DNA of 64,000 nt from Unio delphinus (lineage: Eukaryota; Mollusca; Bivalvia; Unionida; Unionidae). The position numbers and the translations under genes are program-made. Below are positions 1 to 12,700 of this stretch, piece after piece; positions within the stretch are counted from its first letter, which is position 1; every line of letters begins with the position of its first letter. The notes under the pieces were generated by a model. The model searched no databases and had not been told where the DNA came from. It worked only from the letters and a program-made list of their open reading frames with translations. The stretch covers positions 20,529,001 through 20,593,000 of the forward strand of contig JAQISU010000003.1 of assembly GCA_029339505.1 (NCBI GenBank), given 5' to 3'.

Positions 1-3000
1 CATTATACTATTTTTAGAAATGTTTCTTGCACATGCGTGCAATATCAAGGTTTTCAGTATCATACAATACTTAATTGTTGATCCCTTATGTTACGCTTAA
101 TGGAATTCAGACCACTCTTCTTTAGTGTGACAATGTAAAGTTAAATGAGAAAGAATGAGGAGTACATAATAAATTAATATAGTTAATATATAGCATAGAT
201 ATTTGAATAAACTTTAAAGAAATTACAGGTCATTGAAATTCAGACATTCATAGTGTTTTTGTTTCTGATGGCATGGGGAGCAAAGACATACATGTATGTG
301 TTCTACTTAAAAGTATATTATTGGCATGCCTTATTGATATTCTACTGTTAAACGCTCCAAAATGGTGGGTAGAAATTTTACCATGGAGTTACAACTGTAT
401 TTCAGTTTGAATACTCTGATCTTATACATTGTGTGTTTAGTCCTACTGAAGTGAGCAGTAATGAAGTTTGGACCATTTGGTGTATGCAGCCTTAGTAAAA
501 ATATTGATCTAACAGTGCAATCTAAGCTGCATCTATTCATGATGGAACAAAGATATGAAAATCCATATCATGAAATGTCAAAATAATTGGTGGAAAAGAT
601 GTCATGTCTATGCATCCATCATGTTGCTGTTTTGTGTCCATAATGACATTATGAGAATTTGACCAACACAGACCAGTGGTTTAGCTAGGCTGGTTACATG
701 GAACCATACATATTCAAGAGATGTTTTGTGAATATACTATTGACATTTTATGCAGAAATTGAATAAATTACTGTAGAGATTATTTATTACACTCTAGATA
801 AATGAACATTAAATGAGTTTCTTTATATTTATTATCAGTTTTGTTTTGTAAAATAAGTCTGGTTACCAGGAAAAAATAATTTGACCGAATAAATACAGGA
901 CCACTTCAGTGACCTAGTGGGTAGAGTGTCTGCCTCAGATGCAGGAGATCGTGAGTTAGAACCCAGGCAGAATCATTCCAGTGACTTATTAAATGGTACT
1001 AACAACAGTGCTAGACATCACTATAAATGGCCTCATTGCAGACATTGTTGCAATATGACTGAAAATTTGCTAAAGCTATGTTAAAAATCCAAATCACACA
1101 CACACGCCAAATAAATTTAGAGTATATCAGTAAATTTAATTCAGTGTAAAAGAAACTTGAAACATTTCTACATTAAACCACTGATAAACATGGAGGCAAT
1201 CCTAACATGTAATTTTACTGTCGATCAGATATTTCATATTACTTGGATTGGTTATGGAGTGTATGCAGATAAAGAATGGACTCAAAAAACTATGTGATTA
1301 TATTTACTGTTGAGTTATTTGCATCAGTATTATATATTGTATATAGTTACTATTTGAAAAAGAAATAAAAAATATTTTACATTAAAGAATAGAAAGAAAA
1401 CAAAAATATTGACCATGATAACTTCACCAGTTCACTTGAAAACAAAATCAGTTGGCTGTAGACTCCTGAATCCTAAATCAAACACTCTGATCTTTTGGAA
1501 GATTTTAGTTTGATAAAACCAGTGCAAATGATGTTAAACATGGTTTTATTGACCAGGTATGTAAGCATTACCCATATGTTTAAATAAAAGATATTGGATG
1601 TTGGACATAGATACAATATTCATACAGAAATTGTTTATCTTGCTGACCTTTAAACGTGTTACATGTACAAGTTATTTGTACACATGTCTCTGTGTGCATG
1701 TATACATCTGTACACATGTCTGTGTGCATGTGTACATCTATCTATACACGTTATTTGTACACGTCTCTGTGCATGTGTACCTCTATGCACATGGATGGAT
1801 AGATATGTATTCGTTAATCAGTCGTCTAGAATTATGTGAAAATAGTGAATCAGAAATGTGTAAGCATTGGTACAGCTTTGCCTTGTAAAGCCATGCATTG
1901 CATCTAGATGGAAGAATCCATTTGTGGTATTGATCAGCATACATTTTGGAGATGGGGGATTATGAAATTCAGCCGTTTAATAGCAGAAAATATTCTTGCT
2001 TTATAGAAAAATAAAATTATTTTAATCAATGGAACAATTGAATTATCTTGCATTAAAAGAAAATATCTTAATTTGAAAGATAAGCATTGGACTCTGTCCC
2101 AACCTTGTTTAAAATTAAATGGTTGATCCCTTATGTTAAGCTTAATGGAATTCAGACCACTCTATCAAACTGTCTGAAAATGCTGTTGCCCTGGAGCTAT
2201 TGCTGCCTAATGAGTGGACAAATGACCAGTTATGTGGATATTGCTGGAAGTATAATATATGATCATTGGTTCTGTCTAGGTAAGAGCAAAGACTAACCTT
2301 TTAACATGTACTGTGGACATGAAACAGCGGATAGTTTCTTTTGTAACACTCCTTTGGGAGGGGATAAATAAAGTTTTGGAATTTGGGGGTCTGACATAAG
2401 GGACATGTCAAGAAATAAAGGATAGTAGAGTAATAAAAATAGCTTTTCCTCATTATAATGTCTTCATTATAGTGCATTTACAGATATTACACATTGCAGT
2501 ACCCTGTGACTAAAAATTAAACCATTGTATTTGAATTGGTCCTTCATTGTATGACCATATGGGTTAAAGATCATGAAGCTTGCTTTTATATTGTAATTTC
2601 CTTTTTAAAAGTGATTATTATTTCACATAATAAAATGCACAAATAAAAATGTGATTAATTTTCATAATTTTTGTTTTTTATTAAAGCTATTTGACTTGAG
2701 TTTTGTTTAACCCAGACCTATTAGAAGAACATCTTTGTTTCTTTTAAATGTCAATCAAATAGTAGTCTTTGATTAATTATGAAAAGAATATTTAAAATAA
2801 ATTTGGTGTATTAATATGTTTGACCAGGGTTTCATAGTCTATAGGTGGGGATACATAGTAATTCTTTGTCCATCCGTTTTGCACACAGCCAAAATTATTG
2901 AAACATTCACATGAAAGCTTTTCCTGTCATTTTTAAATTCGCTTTTCTTTTATAAACTGATTTGATGGATTTATGTCATATCAAGGATGTATGATGAAGC

Positions 3001-3596
3001 TGAGACAATTTGGGCAACACTTTAATTTTCAGTTCAAGGTCCGAGCCGCAGCAAATTTACATGAAGGATTTTATTATCATTTTGTCATTAGTTTATATTT
3101 CCTAAATTCTTTGTTGGATGTTGTTGATAGGGGACCTGGAAGGTGACAATCACTGTTTTGTTGAGCTCTGACATGTGATGATCCTGTTTACCAACATGTA
3201 TAAAATGACAAGATAGAATATATATGTACCTAATTGTTCTGGTGATTCTTAGCAAAACATAAAGATATACATGTATCTAATTACATGTTCTGATCATTAT
3301 AATGTATCAAATTACTTAACTGGTCATTATTTTACATATACCTAATTTTTACTGTACTTGTTTTGCTTTTTTCTCCATTGTTCTACTGCTGTTGTTTATA
3401 AGCTACAAAATGGTAAAATTCGATTCTGAGTGAAGTTTTGAATACATTGCATTCAAATTGTCTAAAATGCATATCCTTCCACATGTTTTCTACTTTTTCT
3501 ATTAGAATAAATTTAACAAGGATGAAAATTATTTTGAACTTTATTTTTAGAGATTAAATAAACATCATCTCATTGTGCCTAAATTAAATATTTCAG
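1..3596. other. 5' flank or first intron of the SESTD1-like gene
   Basis: No convincing coding exon is seen here apart from the repeats listed separately. The stretch is AT-rich and has stop codons in every frame at short spacing. It ends in a good splice acceptor (tttcag at 3591-3596) just before the first coding exon, so it could be the intron after an untranslated first exon. A short segment at 61-120 recurs near 2115-2170. Positions 1665-1800 form a degenerate array of TACACATG-like words. Confidence 0.5.
903..1110 (+). mobile_element. tRNA-derived SINE, family A (copy 1)
   Basis: An A-box-like segment (gtgacctagtgggtagag) is followed by a B-box-like segment (gatcgtgagttagaaccc) about 30 bp later, the layout of a tRNA-derived RNA polymerase III promoter. 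The 3' half (gacatcactata, then gcaatatgactgaa, then a CA-rich tail) matches the 3' half of a second copy near 42930-43270. Shared 3' ends with tRNA-like heads are typical of SINEs. Confidence 0.75.
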
Positions 3597-3769
3597 GAAG
3601 ATGGCCTACCCAGGCTCTAATGCAATGGCCTCTCCCAGCATGTCAATGCGGAGTCAGAGATCACAGCCCTATCCTCCAACACGCATGGATCGAACTCAGT
3701 CAGTCAGGAGCAGTGATGGAGGTGCTGTGTCTACTATTAACAATACCAATGGAATGCCTGCCAGGGAAG
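3597..3769 (+). CDS. SESTD1: SESTD1 exon 1 (start codon exon)
   Basis: The ATG at 3601 has A at -3 and G at +4, a good eukaryotic start context. The exon encodes a Ser/Pro/Met-rich, low-complexity N-terminus with no domain and ends in phase 1 at the donor g|gtaatg. The tttcag before it suggests an upstream untranslated exon. Human SESTD1 begins with the sequence matched by exon 2, so this extension may be optional, with translation also possible from the ATG at 5174. Confidence 0.75.
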
Positions 3770-6700
3770 GTAATGATCAGTATGAGCAATAAAGAGCATT
3801 GGTCCTCTACCTTTCTATTTCTTTCAATGTGACTCTAAACTGGTCACAAGTAGGATCTCCATCTCCCAGGCATATGATATGATATCTTCTGATGATCCTT
3901 CAGGACTCTCCATGACCCTGATAGTGGGTTGCAACATGAGGTTGGGAATCGCTGGTATAGCACACAGTTTTCCAGTTAAACATGCAGAAAAATATGGATT
4001 GGTAATAAGAGTTTGTCTTGTCTATTTTACTTGTCTTTTTTATTATTTAAAAAGAAAAGTAAGGCAGGTTTTTTTGTGCATTAGCCTGTTACGTGCTTAG
4101 GCTCGAATAAGCAGCAACACAGAAAGAGTGAAAACTAACAAGCTTGTATAACTTGAACAATGAATTTATTTAAGTACAATTATTTTCATAAAACAAATAA
4201 ACTTACGGTTTTAGAGAATCAAATCCAACCTTAATCCAATATAGAATTCACAAAATAATCCACTAATGGAATTGCAAGAGTCCTGATAAATAAATGTTCT
4301 AATAGTTCCAGGTTCGAATCTTGACGATGTAATCCAAAATGGCTGACAATGTCACGTGATGCAGTTCTTGTTTTATTATCATCCAAATGAAATTATGAGC
4401 ACATGTTTTCTCCTCCAAATAAATAAATAAATCCACTTGCTTCAATGAATTGACACAATGTCCAATACAAGGTAATTAAAATTATAACTCAAACAGAAAA
4501 CACAACTTAACTTTAAAAAGCCCAGATTTTAGCTTCCAAAACAAAGCTATATATATGTAATTCCCTCGTAAACAAAATGGAATCATGTGATTCTGGAAGG
4601 TCACAGTAAGAAGCTACCTTCAGCAAGTCATGTACTAAAAGAATGATCTAGAAGAAAAACCATCCCCAAGAACTAAAAATATAAAGATGTCCTTGAAATT
4701 AACCAATTGTTTTAAAGGCCTGTTTATCAATCTGAAGCAAGTTCAGATAATGAGGTAAACAAGCCAAGGTCAACTGTGTTTACAGCTAGAGTCTAGGTCA
4801 GCCTGAATTTTCCAGAAAAATCTCCCAATTAATGAATATTAAAGCCAAAATGACAAATTTGGATCTGACAATAAAAAAAAAAAATTAAATCAAATATACG
4901 TAACAAGCCGATGAAGGATATGAGCAGTTGTGTTGTACTTTTTAATTAAAATATATAAAACTTTGAATTATAATATCATACATATATCTTGGCTGAAGCT
5001 GTTATTATCTCCAAAGTCATGGCCATTGCTTGTATTAAAGTTTCCCAAACAGTTAGGTTATTTACTTATTATTGCCTTTTTTGTCACTTTGCTATTAGAT
5101 TATTTCTCATTCTGATGTTAATTATGTTTGTAATCCATAATTTTTTTTATTCAATTAACTTTCAGGCAGAGTTATGGAAGCAGCTCATATCCTGGATCTT
5201 CTTAGTAAAGAAATAGTTTACCTGACAGGTGAGAACTTTTGGTTACTAAATGATGCAGATCCGATACTTTATTTTCTATATGCAATTTTGTTGGGCCTTT
5301 AGCATTTGTTGTCTGATATATTTGAGGATCTGTTGAGCATTTAGTATTGTTGTCTGATGGTAGCCAGTATTAATGGTGGAGGAAGAACCCAGGAAACAGA
5401 AAACCCTGGAAAGAACCAATGACCCATGAGAAGCTACTGGCAAACTTTCTCACATACCCACATTGGCTGAGCCCGAGACTCAAACCCACACATTGTTGTC
5501 TGATGGGTCTCTGGAGCTCTGTTGATTGGGCCTTTATTATTTGTTGTCACTGGGATCACTGGGCCACTGGTATTTGTTGTGTGATGGATCACTGGGGCTC
5601 TTGTATTTGTTGTCTGATGGATCACTGGGCATCTTGGATTTGTTGTCTGATGGATCACTGGATCTTTAGTATTTGTTGTCTGATGGATCACTGGTTCTTT
5701 AGTATTTGTTGTCTGATGGATCACTGGACCACTAGTATTTGTTGTCTGATGGATCACCTGCTTTTCAGTATTTGTTGTCTGATAGATCACTGGACCTTTA
5801 GTATTTGTTGTCTGATGGATCACTGGACCTCTAGTATTTGTTGTCTGATAGATCACCTGGTCTTTAGTATTTGTTGTCTGATGGATCACAGGACCTTTAG
5901 TATTTGTTGTCTGATAGATCACCTGGTCTTTAGTATTTGTTGTCTGATGGATCACTGGACCTTTAGTATTTGTTGTCTGATGGATGACTGGACCATTAGT
6001 ATTTGTTGTCTGATGGATCACAGGCCTGTAGTATTTGTTTTCTGATGGATTACTAGGCCTTTAGTATTTGTTGTCTGATGGATCGCTGGTTTTTTAGTAT
6101 TTGTTGTCTGATGGATCACTGGACCGCTAGTATTTGTTGTCTGATGGATCACCTAGTCTTTAGTATTTGTTGTCTGATGGATCACTGGACCTTTAGTATT
6201 TGTTGTCTGATAGATCACCTGGTCTTTAGTATATGTTGTCTGATGGATCACTGGACCTTTAATATTTGTTGTCTGATGGATGACAGGCCTTTAGTATTTG
6301 TTTTCTGATGGATTACTAGGCCTTTAGTATTTGTTGTCTGATGGATCACTGGTTCTTTAGTATTTGTTGTCTGATGGATCACTGGACCGCTAGTATTTGT
6401 TTTTTGATGGATCACCTGGTCTTTAGTATTTGTTGTCTGATGGATCACTGGACCTTTAGTATTTGTTGTCTGATGGATCACTGGTTCTTTAGTATTTGTT
6501 GTCTGATGGATCACTGGACCGCTAGTATTTGTTGTCTGATGGATCACCTGGTCTTTATTTAGTATTTGTTGTCTGATGGATCACTGGACCTTTAGTATTT
6601 GTTGTCTGATGGATCACTGGACCACTATTATTTGTTTTTTGATGGATCACCTGGTCTTTAGTATTTGTTGTCTGATGGATCACTGGACCTTTAGTATTTG

Positions 6701-9700
6701 TTGTCTGATGGATCACTGGACCTCTAGTATTTGTTGTCTGATAGATCACCTGGTCTTTAGTATTTGTTGTCTGATGGATCACTGGTTCTTTAGTATTTGT
6801 TGTCTTATGGATCACTGGACCACTAGTATTTATTGTCTGATGGATCACTGGACCTCTAGTATTTGTTGTCTGATGGATCACCTGGTCTTTAGTATTTGTT
6901 GTCTGATGGATCACTGGACCTTTAGTAATTGTTGTCTGATGGATCATCTGGTCTTTATTTAGTATTTGTTGTCTGATGGATCACTGGACCTTTAGTATTT
7001 GTTGTCTGATGGATCACTGGACCTTTAGTATTTGTTTTTTGATGGATCACCTGGTCTTTAGTATTTGTTGTCTGATGGATCACCTGGTCTTTAGTATTTG
7101 TTGTCTGATGGATCACTGGACCTTTAGTATTTGTTGTCTGATGGATCACTGGACCTTTAGCATTTGTTGTCTGATAGATCACCTGGTCTTTAGTATTTGT
7201 TGTCTGATGGATCACTGGACCTTTAGTATTTGTTGTCTGATAGATCACCTGGTCTTTAGTATTTGTTGTCTGATGGATCACTGGACCTTTAGTATTTGTT
7301 GTCTGATGGATGACAGGCCTTTAGTATTTGTTTTCTGATGGATTACTAGGCCTTTAGTATTTGTTGTCTGATGGATCACTGGTTCTTTAGTATTTGTTGT
7401 CTGATGGATCACTGGACCTCTAGTATTTGTTGTCTGATGGATCACCTGGTCTTTAGTATTTGTGGTCTCATGGATCACTGAACCTTTAGTATTTGTTGTC
7501 TGATGGATCACTGGTTCTTTAGTATTTGTTGTCTGATAGATCACCTGGTCTTTAGTATTTGTTGTCTGATGGATCACTGGACCTTTAGTATTTGTTGTCT
7601 GATGGATCACTGGACCTTTAGTATTTGTTGTCTGATGGATGACAGGCCTTTAGTATTTGTTTTCTGATGGATTACTAGGCCTTTAGTATTTGTTGTCTGA
7701 TGGATCACTGGACCTCTAGTATTTGTTGTCTGATGGATCACCTGGTCTTTAGTATTTGTTGTCTGATGGATCACTGGACCTTTAGTAATTGTTGTCTGAT
7801 GGATCACTGGTTCTTTAGTATTTGTTGTCTGATAGATCACCTGGTCTTTAGTATTTGTTGTCTGATGGATCACTGGACCTTTATTATTTGTTCTCTGATG
7901 GATCACTGGACCTTTAATATTTGTTGTCTGATGGATCACTGGACCGCTAGTATTTGTTTTTTGATGGATCACCTGGTCTTTAGTATTTGTTGTCTGATGG
8001 ATCACTGGTTCTTTAGTATTTGTTGTCTGATGGATCACTGGACCACTAGTATTTGTTGTCTGATGGATCACCTGGTCTTTATTTAGTATTTGTTGTCTGA
8101 TGGATCACTGGACCTTTAGTATTTGTTGTCTGATGGATCACTGGACCACTATTATTTGTTTTTTGATGGATCACCTGGTCTTTAGTATTTGTTGTCTGAT
8201 GGATCACTGGACCTTTAGTATTTGTTGTCTGATGGATCACTGGACCTCTAGTATTTGTTGTCTGATAGATCACCTGGTCTTTAGTATTTGTTGTCTGATG
8301 GATCACTGGTTCTTTAGTATTTGTTGTCTGATGGATCACTGGACCACTAGTATTTATTGTCTGATGGATCACCTGGTCTTTAGTATTTGTTGTCTGATGG
8401 ATCACTGGACCTTTTGTATTTGTTGTCTGATGGATCACTGGACCTCTAGTATTTGTTGTCTGATGGATCACCTGGTCTTTATTTAGTATTTGTTGTCTGA
8501 TGGATCACTGGACCTTTAGTATTTGTTGTCTGATGGATCACTGGACTGCTTGTATTTGTTTTTTGATGGATCACCTGGTCTTTAGTATTTGTTGTCTGAT
8601 GGATCACCTGGTCTTTAGTATTTGTTGTCTGATGGATCACTGGACCTTTAGTATTTGTTGTCTGATGGATCACTGGTCTTTAGTATTTGTTGTCTGATGG
8701 ATCACTGGACCTTTAGTATTTGTTGTCTGATGGATCACTGGACCTCTAGTATTTGTTGTCTGATAGATCACCTGGTCTTTAGTATTTGTTGTCTGATGGA
8801 TCACTGGACCTTTAGTATTTGTTGTCTGATGGATCACCTGGTCTTTAGTATCTGTTGTCTGATGGATCACTGGTTCTTTAGTATTTGTTGTCTGATGGAT
8901 CACTGGACCTCTAGTATTTGTTGACTGATGGATTACCTGGTCTTTAGTATTTGTTGTCTGATGGATCACTGGACCTTTAGTATTTTTTGTCTGATGGATC
9001 ACTGAACCACTAGTATTTGTTGTCTGATAGATCACCTGGTCTTTAGTATTTGTTGTCTGATGGATCACTGGACCTTTAGTAATTGTTGTCTGATGGATAG
9101 TATTTGTTCTCTGATGGATCTCTGAGCTTTTAGTATTTGTTGTCTGATGGATCACTATGCCTTAAGTATTTGTTGTCTGATGGATCACCTGGCCTTTAGT
9201 ATTTGTTGTTTGACAGATCACCTGGCCTTTAGTATTTGTTTGACAGATCACCTGGCACACCAGGGCACAGCAATGTGGAACGAATTGCCCATTGAAATTA
9301 GACACAAAGACACAGTGATCCCATTCAAGGGTGCTCATAAAACTCACTTATTTCAAATGAAAGAACAAACTTAAAGAGCAAATAATGATTCCTACGATAC
9401 ATATTTTCAGCATGTTTTTATGGTTTATAGTTTTTTGGTTTTTTCAGTTGTTGTTGTTGTAGTCATATCAAGACTAGGCACTATATAAAGTCCTCATTAT
9501 TATTATTATTATTGAAATAAAAGTTATTTCAAATGAATTCAAATTTTTATGATCAATTTTGTTGCCATCTTGGTCATCATCATTGTTGTCTGTAGCAGCA
9601 GAGGATTTTAATCTTTTGGATCCAAACATGACCTTGTTTAATGTACCTGGATTTTCAGAATGTCAAATTGCTTTTAGTGGGTAAGCTGGCATTTGTAATA

Positions 9701-12700
9701 TTGTATACCATTATTGGTGAATCATCCTTTCTAACTTGTTTATCACATTTAATTGTAAGTCACTTTAATTGTATTCCAGGTGGAAGAGATCGTCAGGGGG
9801 GACCACTCTTAACATTTCCTCCTCATCATGATACCGAGTTCACTCCTCAGGATATCACAGCATGCCTCAAATATTTATTGCAGATACCAAGGTATTCTCT
9901 ATCATTATGATGTTGCTTGTGAAAGTAATTCTTAAGTCTTGGCATTCTAAAATATGGTCTAATGACATTCATCTGATACAAATCATTGGCACTAAAATTG
10001 TTGGATAAAGGTAATTGTGGGAAAACTGAATAAATATATAAATGACCTGTAAGCAATTATTGCAATTTGTTGTATACATTTGAATGAAGAAGTCAAAATA
10101 ATAGGGGATAGCGGGCATTTTAGTTTACAAGTTAGGTCAGTGTATTTTTATTATTATGACTACGGTCTTAAAATAAGTACTAGAAATGAGCAATAAGCAA
10201 CAAGTTTTGTAAAATTAAAAAAAATAATGGTTTCCCCAAATACAAAGTATAATTGTTAAAAAAGAACTTATGATATTGCAAATTAAATTTCAAATAATCC
10301 TAGACTTACTAATACAAGTCCTCACTTATAAAGTTTGAATACAGTAGAACCAAAAGATATGGTCTCTCAAGACAGGTAGTCTCTCATAACAGGTCACAGT
10401 GCTACATAATCTATAAATTTGTGCATTGAGAAGGTTGTCTCTCAAGTCAGGTGGTTTCTCATATCAATGGTCATTCAAGACAGGTTTTACTGTAACTATT
10501 TGCGGTATTCAACAAATGATTTCCAATGCTAAAGGTGTGAATGTGCTTCAAGTGGCTTGTAGTCTGTAATTTAATGATGTACAACTGGCCTGAACTGTAT
10601 TGATGTGCCAACAATATTTTGTTAAATCACAGTAATATAATCAATGGTTTCCTTGCTTGTATTCACTATAATTTCCAGTTAGTGTCTCTTTCCAAGAATA
10701 TTATAAAGCATTTTGCATTTCCAGAAAATAATAATTTCCCCCAAATCAGAATATTGCAAAACAATAATGCAACTTATTATTCTACTTGGATGTTATCACA
10801 TGAATGACTAATTTTTTCAAGTAAAAGAAATTATATAAAATGTCTATGACATACAATGAAAACCCGGATGAGGGTCAAAAGTTCATTGTTCCAGAACAAT
10901 GCAAGTTATAATCAGAAGGTCCATCACCAAAACCACAATAAAAGTACATGGTAAAACATCATGTAAGATATGGGAAGCTTTTTCAAGAATAGCATTTAGG
11001 TCAAAATATTCAAAAATATAACGAGGGCATGGCAGACATTCAAATTCTAAGAACCCATTTCTAGCTGATATGTTGGATGAATCACTTTTTATCAGTTTCA
11101 CAAATAATAATATAACTACAGCAAAGATGAATATGCCTCATTTTTAAATCACAAGCATCTACAAGAACATTTTCCATTTTGTTTTGCAAGACAAATTTAT
11201 TTTCATTGAGCCATGAAATTGCAAGCATTGGTTTGTTTGTTTTTTTGTTATGGTTTAACACCATTTTTCAGCACAATATAGGCTATACATGGCGGCCAGT
11301 ATTAATTAGTGGATGAAGAACCCGGACAACCCCCGGAAAGAACCACCGAAGCTACTGGCAAGCTTTCTCATTTAACTACATTTGCTGAATCTTAGACTCG
11401 AACACACGCAGACAGAGGTGATATGGCAGTGGTCCATAACGGATAGCGCTTTAGACCACTCGGCCACTCGGGGGCCCCTGCAAGCATTGGTTTGTAGATC
11501 AAAATAATTAAACTGAAGTAAGTTTTATATTAATCAAAACAATGATGATAAATGGATACATTTTGATGATTTCAATTTTTTTTTCTTTTCTGGTAGTTAA
11601 CTTGGGGTACATTTTCTTGATATCCTATCTGACAGTTGGTGCCCTGGGCGGTAGAGTGGTCTTCAGCACTCTCCTTTACTGATCACTGCCATCTCACCTC
11701 TGTCCATGTGGGTTTGAGTCTCAGGCTCATCATGTGTGGGAATGTGAGAAAGCTTGCCAGTAGCTTCCTGTGGGTTGGTGGTTCTTACTGGGTTTTAATC
11801 ATGTTATACTGATCTCCATTTATAGCCTATCATGTGCTGAAAAATATGGTATGAATGGGTTTGGCTGGCTGGGATTGGTTGATAATGGAGGTAAATTTTT
11901 ACTGTAAAGAATCTTTTGAGAGTTTAATCTAGTTCTAACTATTAAAGGACCTAGAGAGTGTCAGAATTTCAGTCCTTTTGGAAAACTCATTAGTGAAATT
12001 AGCACTAGTGCATCCTTTTGGAAAACTCATTAGTGAAATTAGCACTAGTGCGTCCTTTTGGAAAACTCATTAGTGAAATTATCTCTAGTGTGTCCTTTTG
12101 GAAAACTCATTAGTGAAATTAGCACTAGTGCGTCCTTTTGGAAAACTCATTAGTGAAATTAGCACTAGTGCGTCCTTTTGGAAAACTCATTAGTGAAGTT
12201 AGCACTAGTGCGTCCTTTTGGAAAATTCATTAGTGAAATTAGCACTAGTGCGTCCTTTTGGAAAACTCATTAGTGAAATTAGCACTAGTGCGTCCTTTTG
12301 GAAAACTCATTAGTGAAATTAGCACTAGTGCGTCTTTTTGGAAAACTCATTAGTGAAATTAGCACTAGTGCGTCCTTTTGGAAAACTCATTAGTGAAATT
12401 AGTGCGGACCTGAAAACACAAGTAGAACCAGAAAGTACCACAATTGATTGGTTTTCTCTACAGAGTGGCTTGCATCAAGAATATGTATATACTGATAAAT
12501 TTATCATGAGCGTTCAGATAAAGTTACAATTTTAATATCATGTTGTTTCCAAAAAAGATTTACTATGGGAGTAGAATTAGTACTTTGAGTCCTTCAGTAC
12601 TCCTCAATCTCAACACACTTTTAGTTCTGGGACAATACAAAAATCTCAAAGAGGAGACAAATTTGGCTTAAGGCCGATTGAAATGAGTGAAATGTCTACT

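Noticed and set aside
5419..9155. Long open frames on both strands with ICCLMDHW and IHQTTNTK repeats
   Set aside because: They follow from a 33-bp tandem repeat without stops in some frames. Both strands are open at once, and there is no start or splice context.
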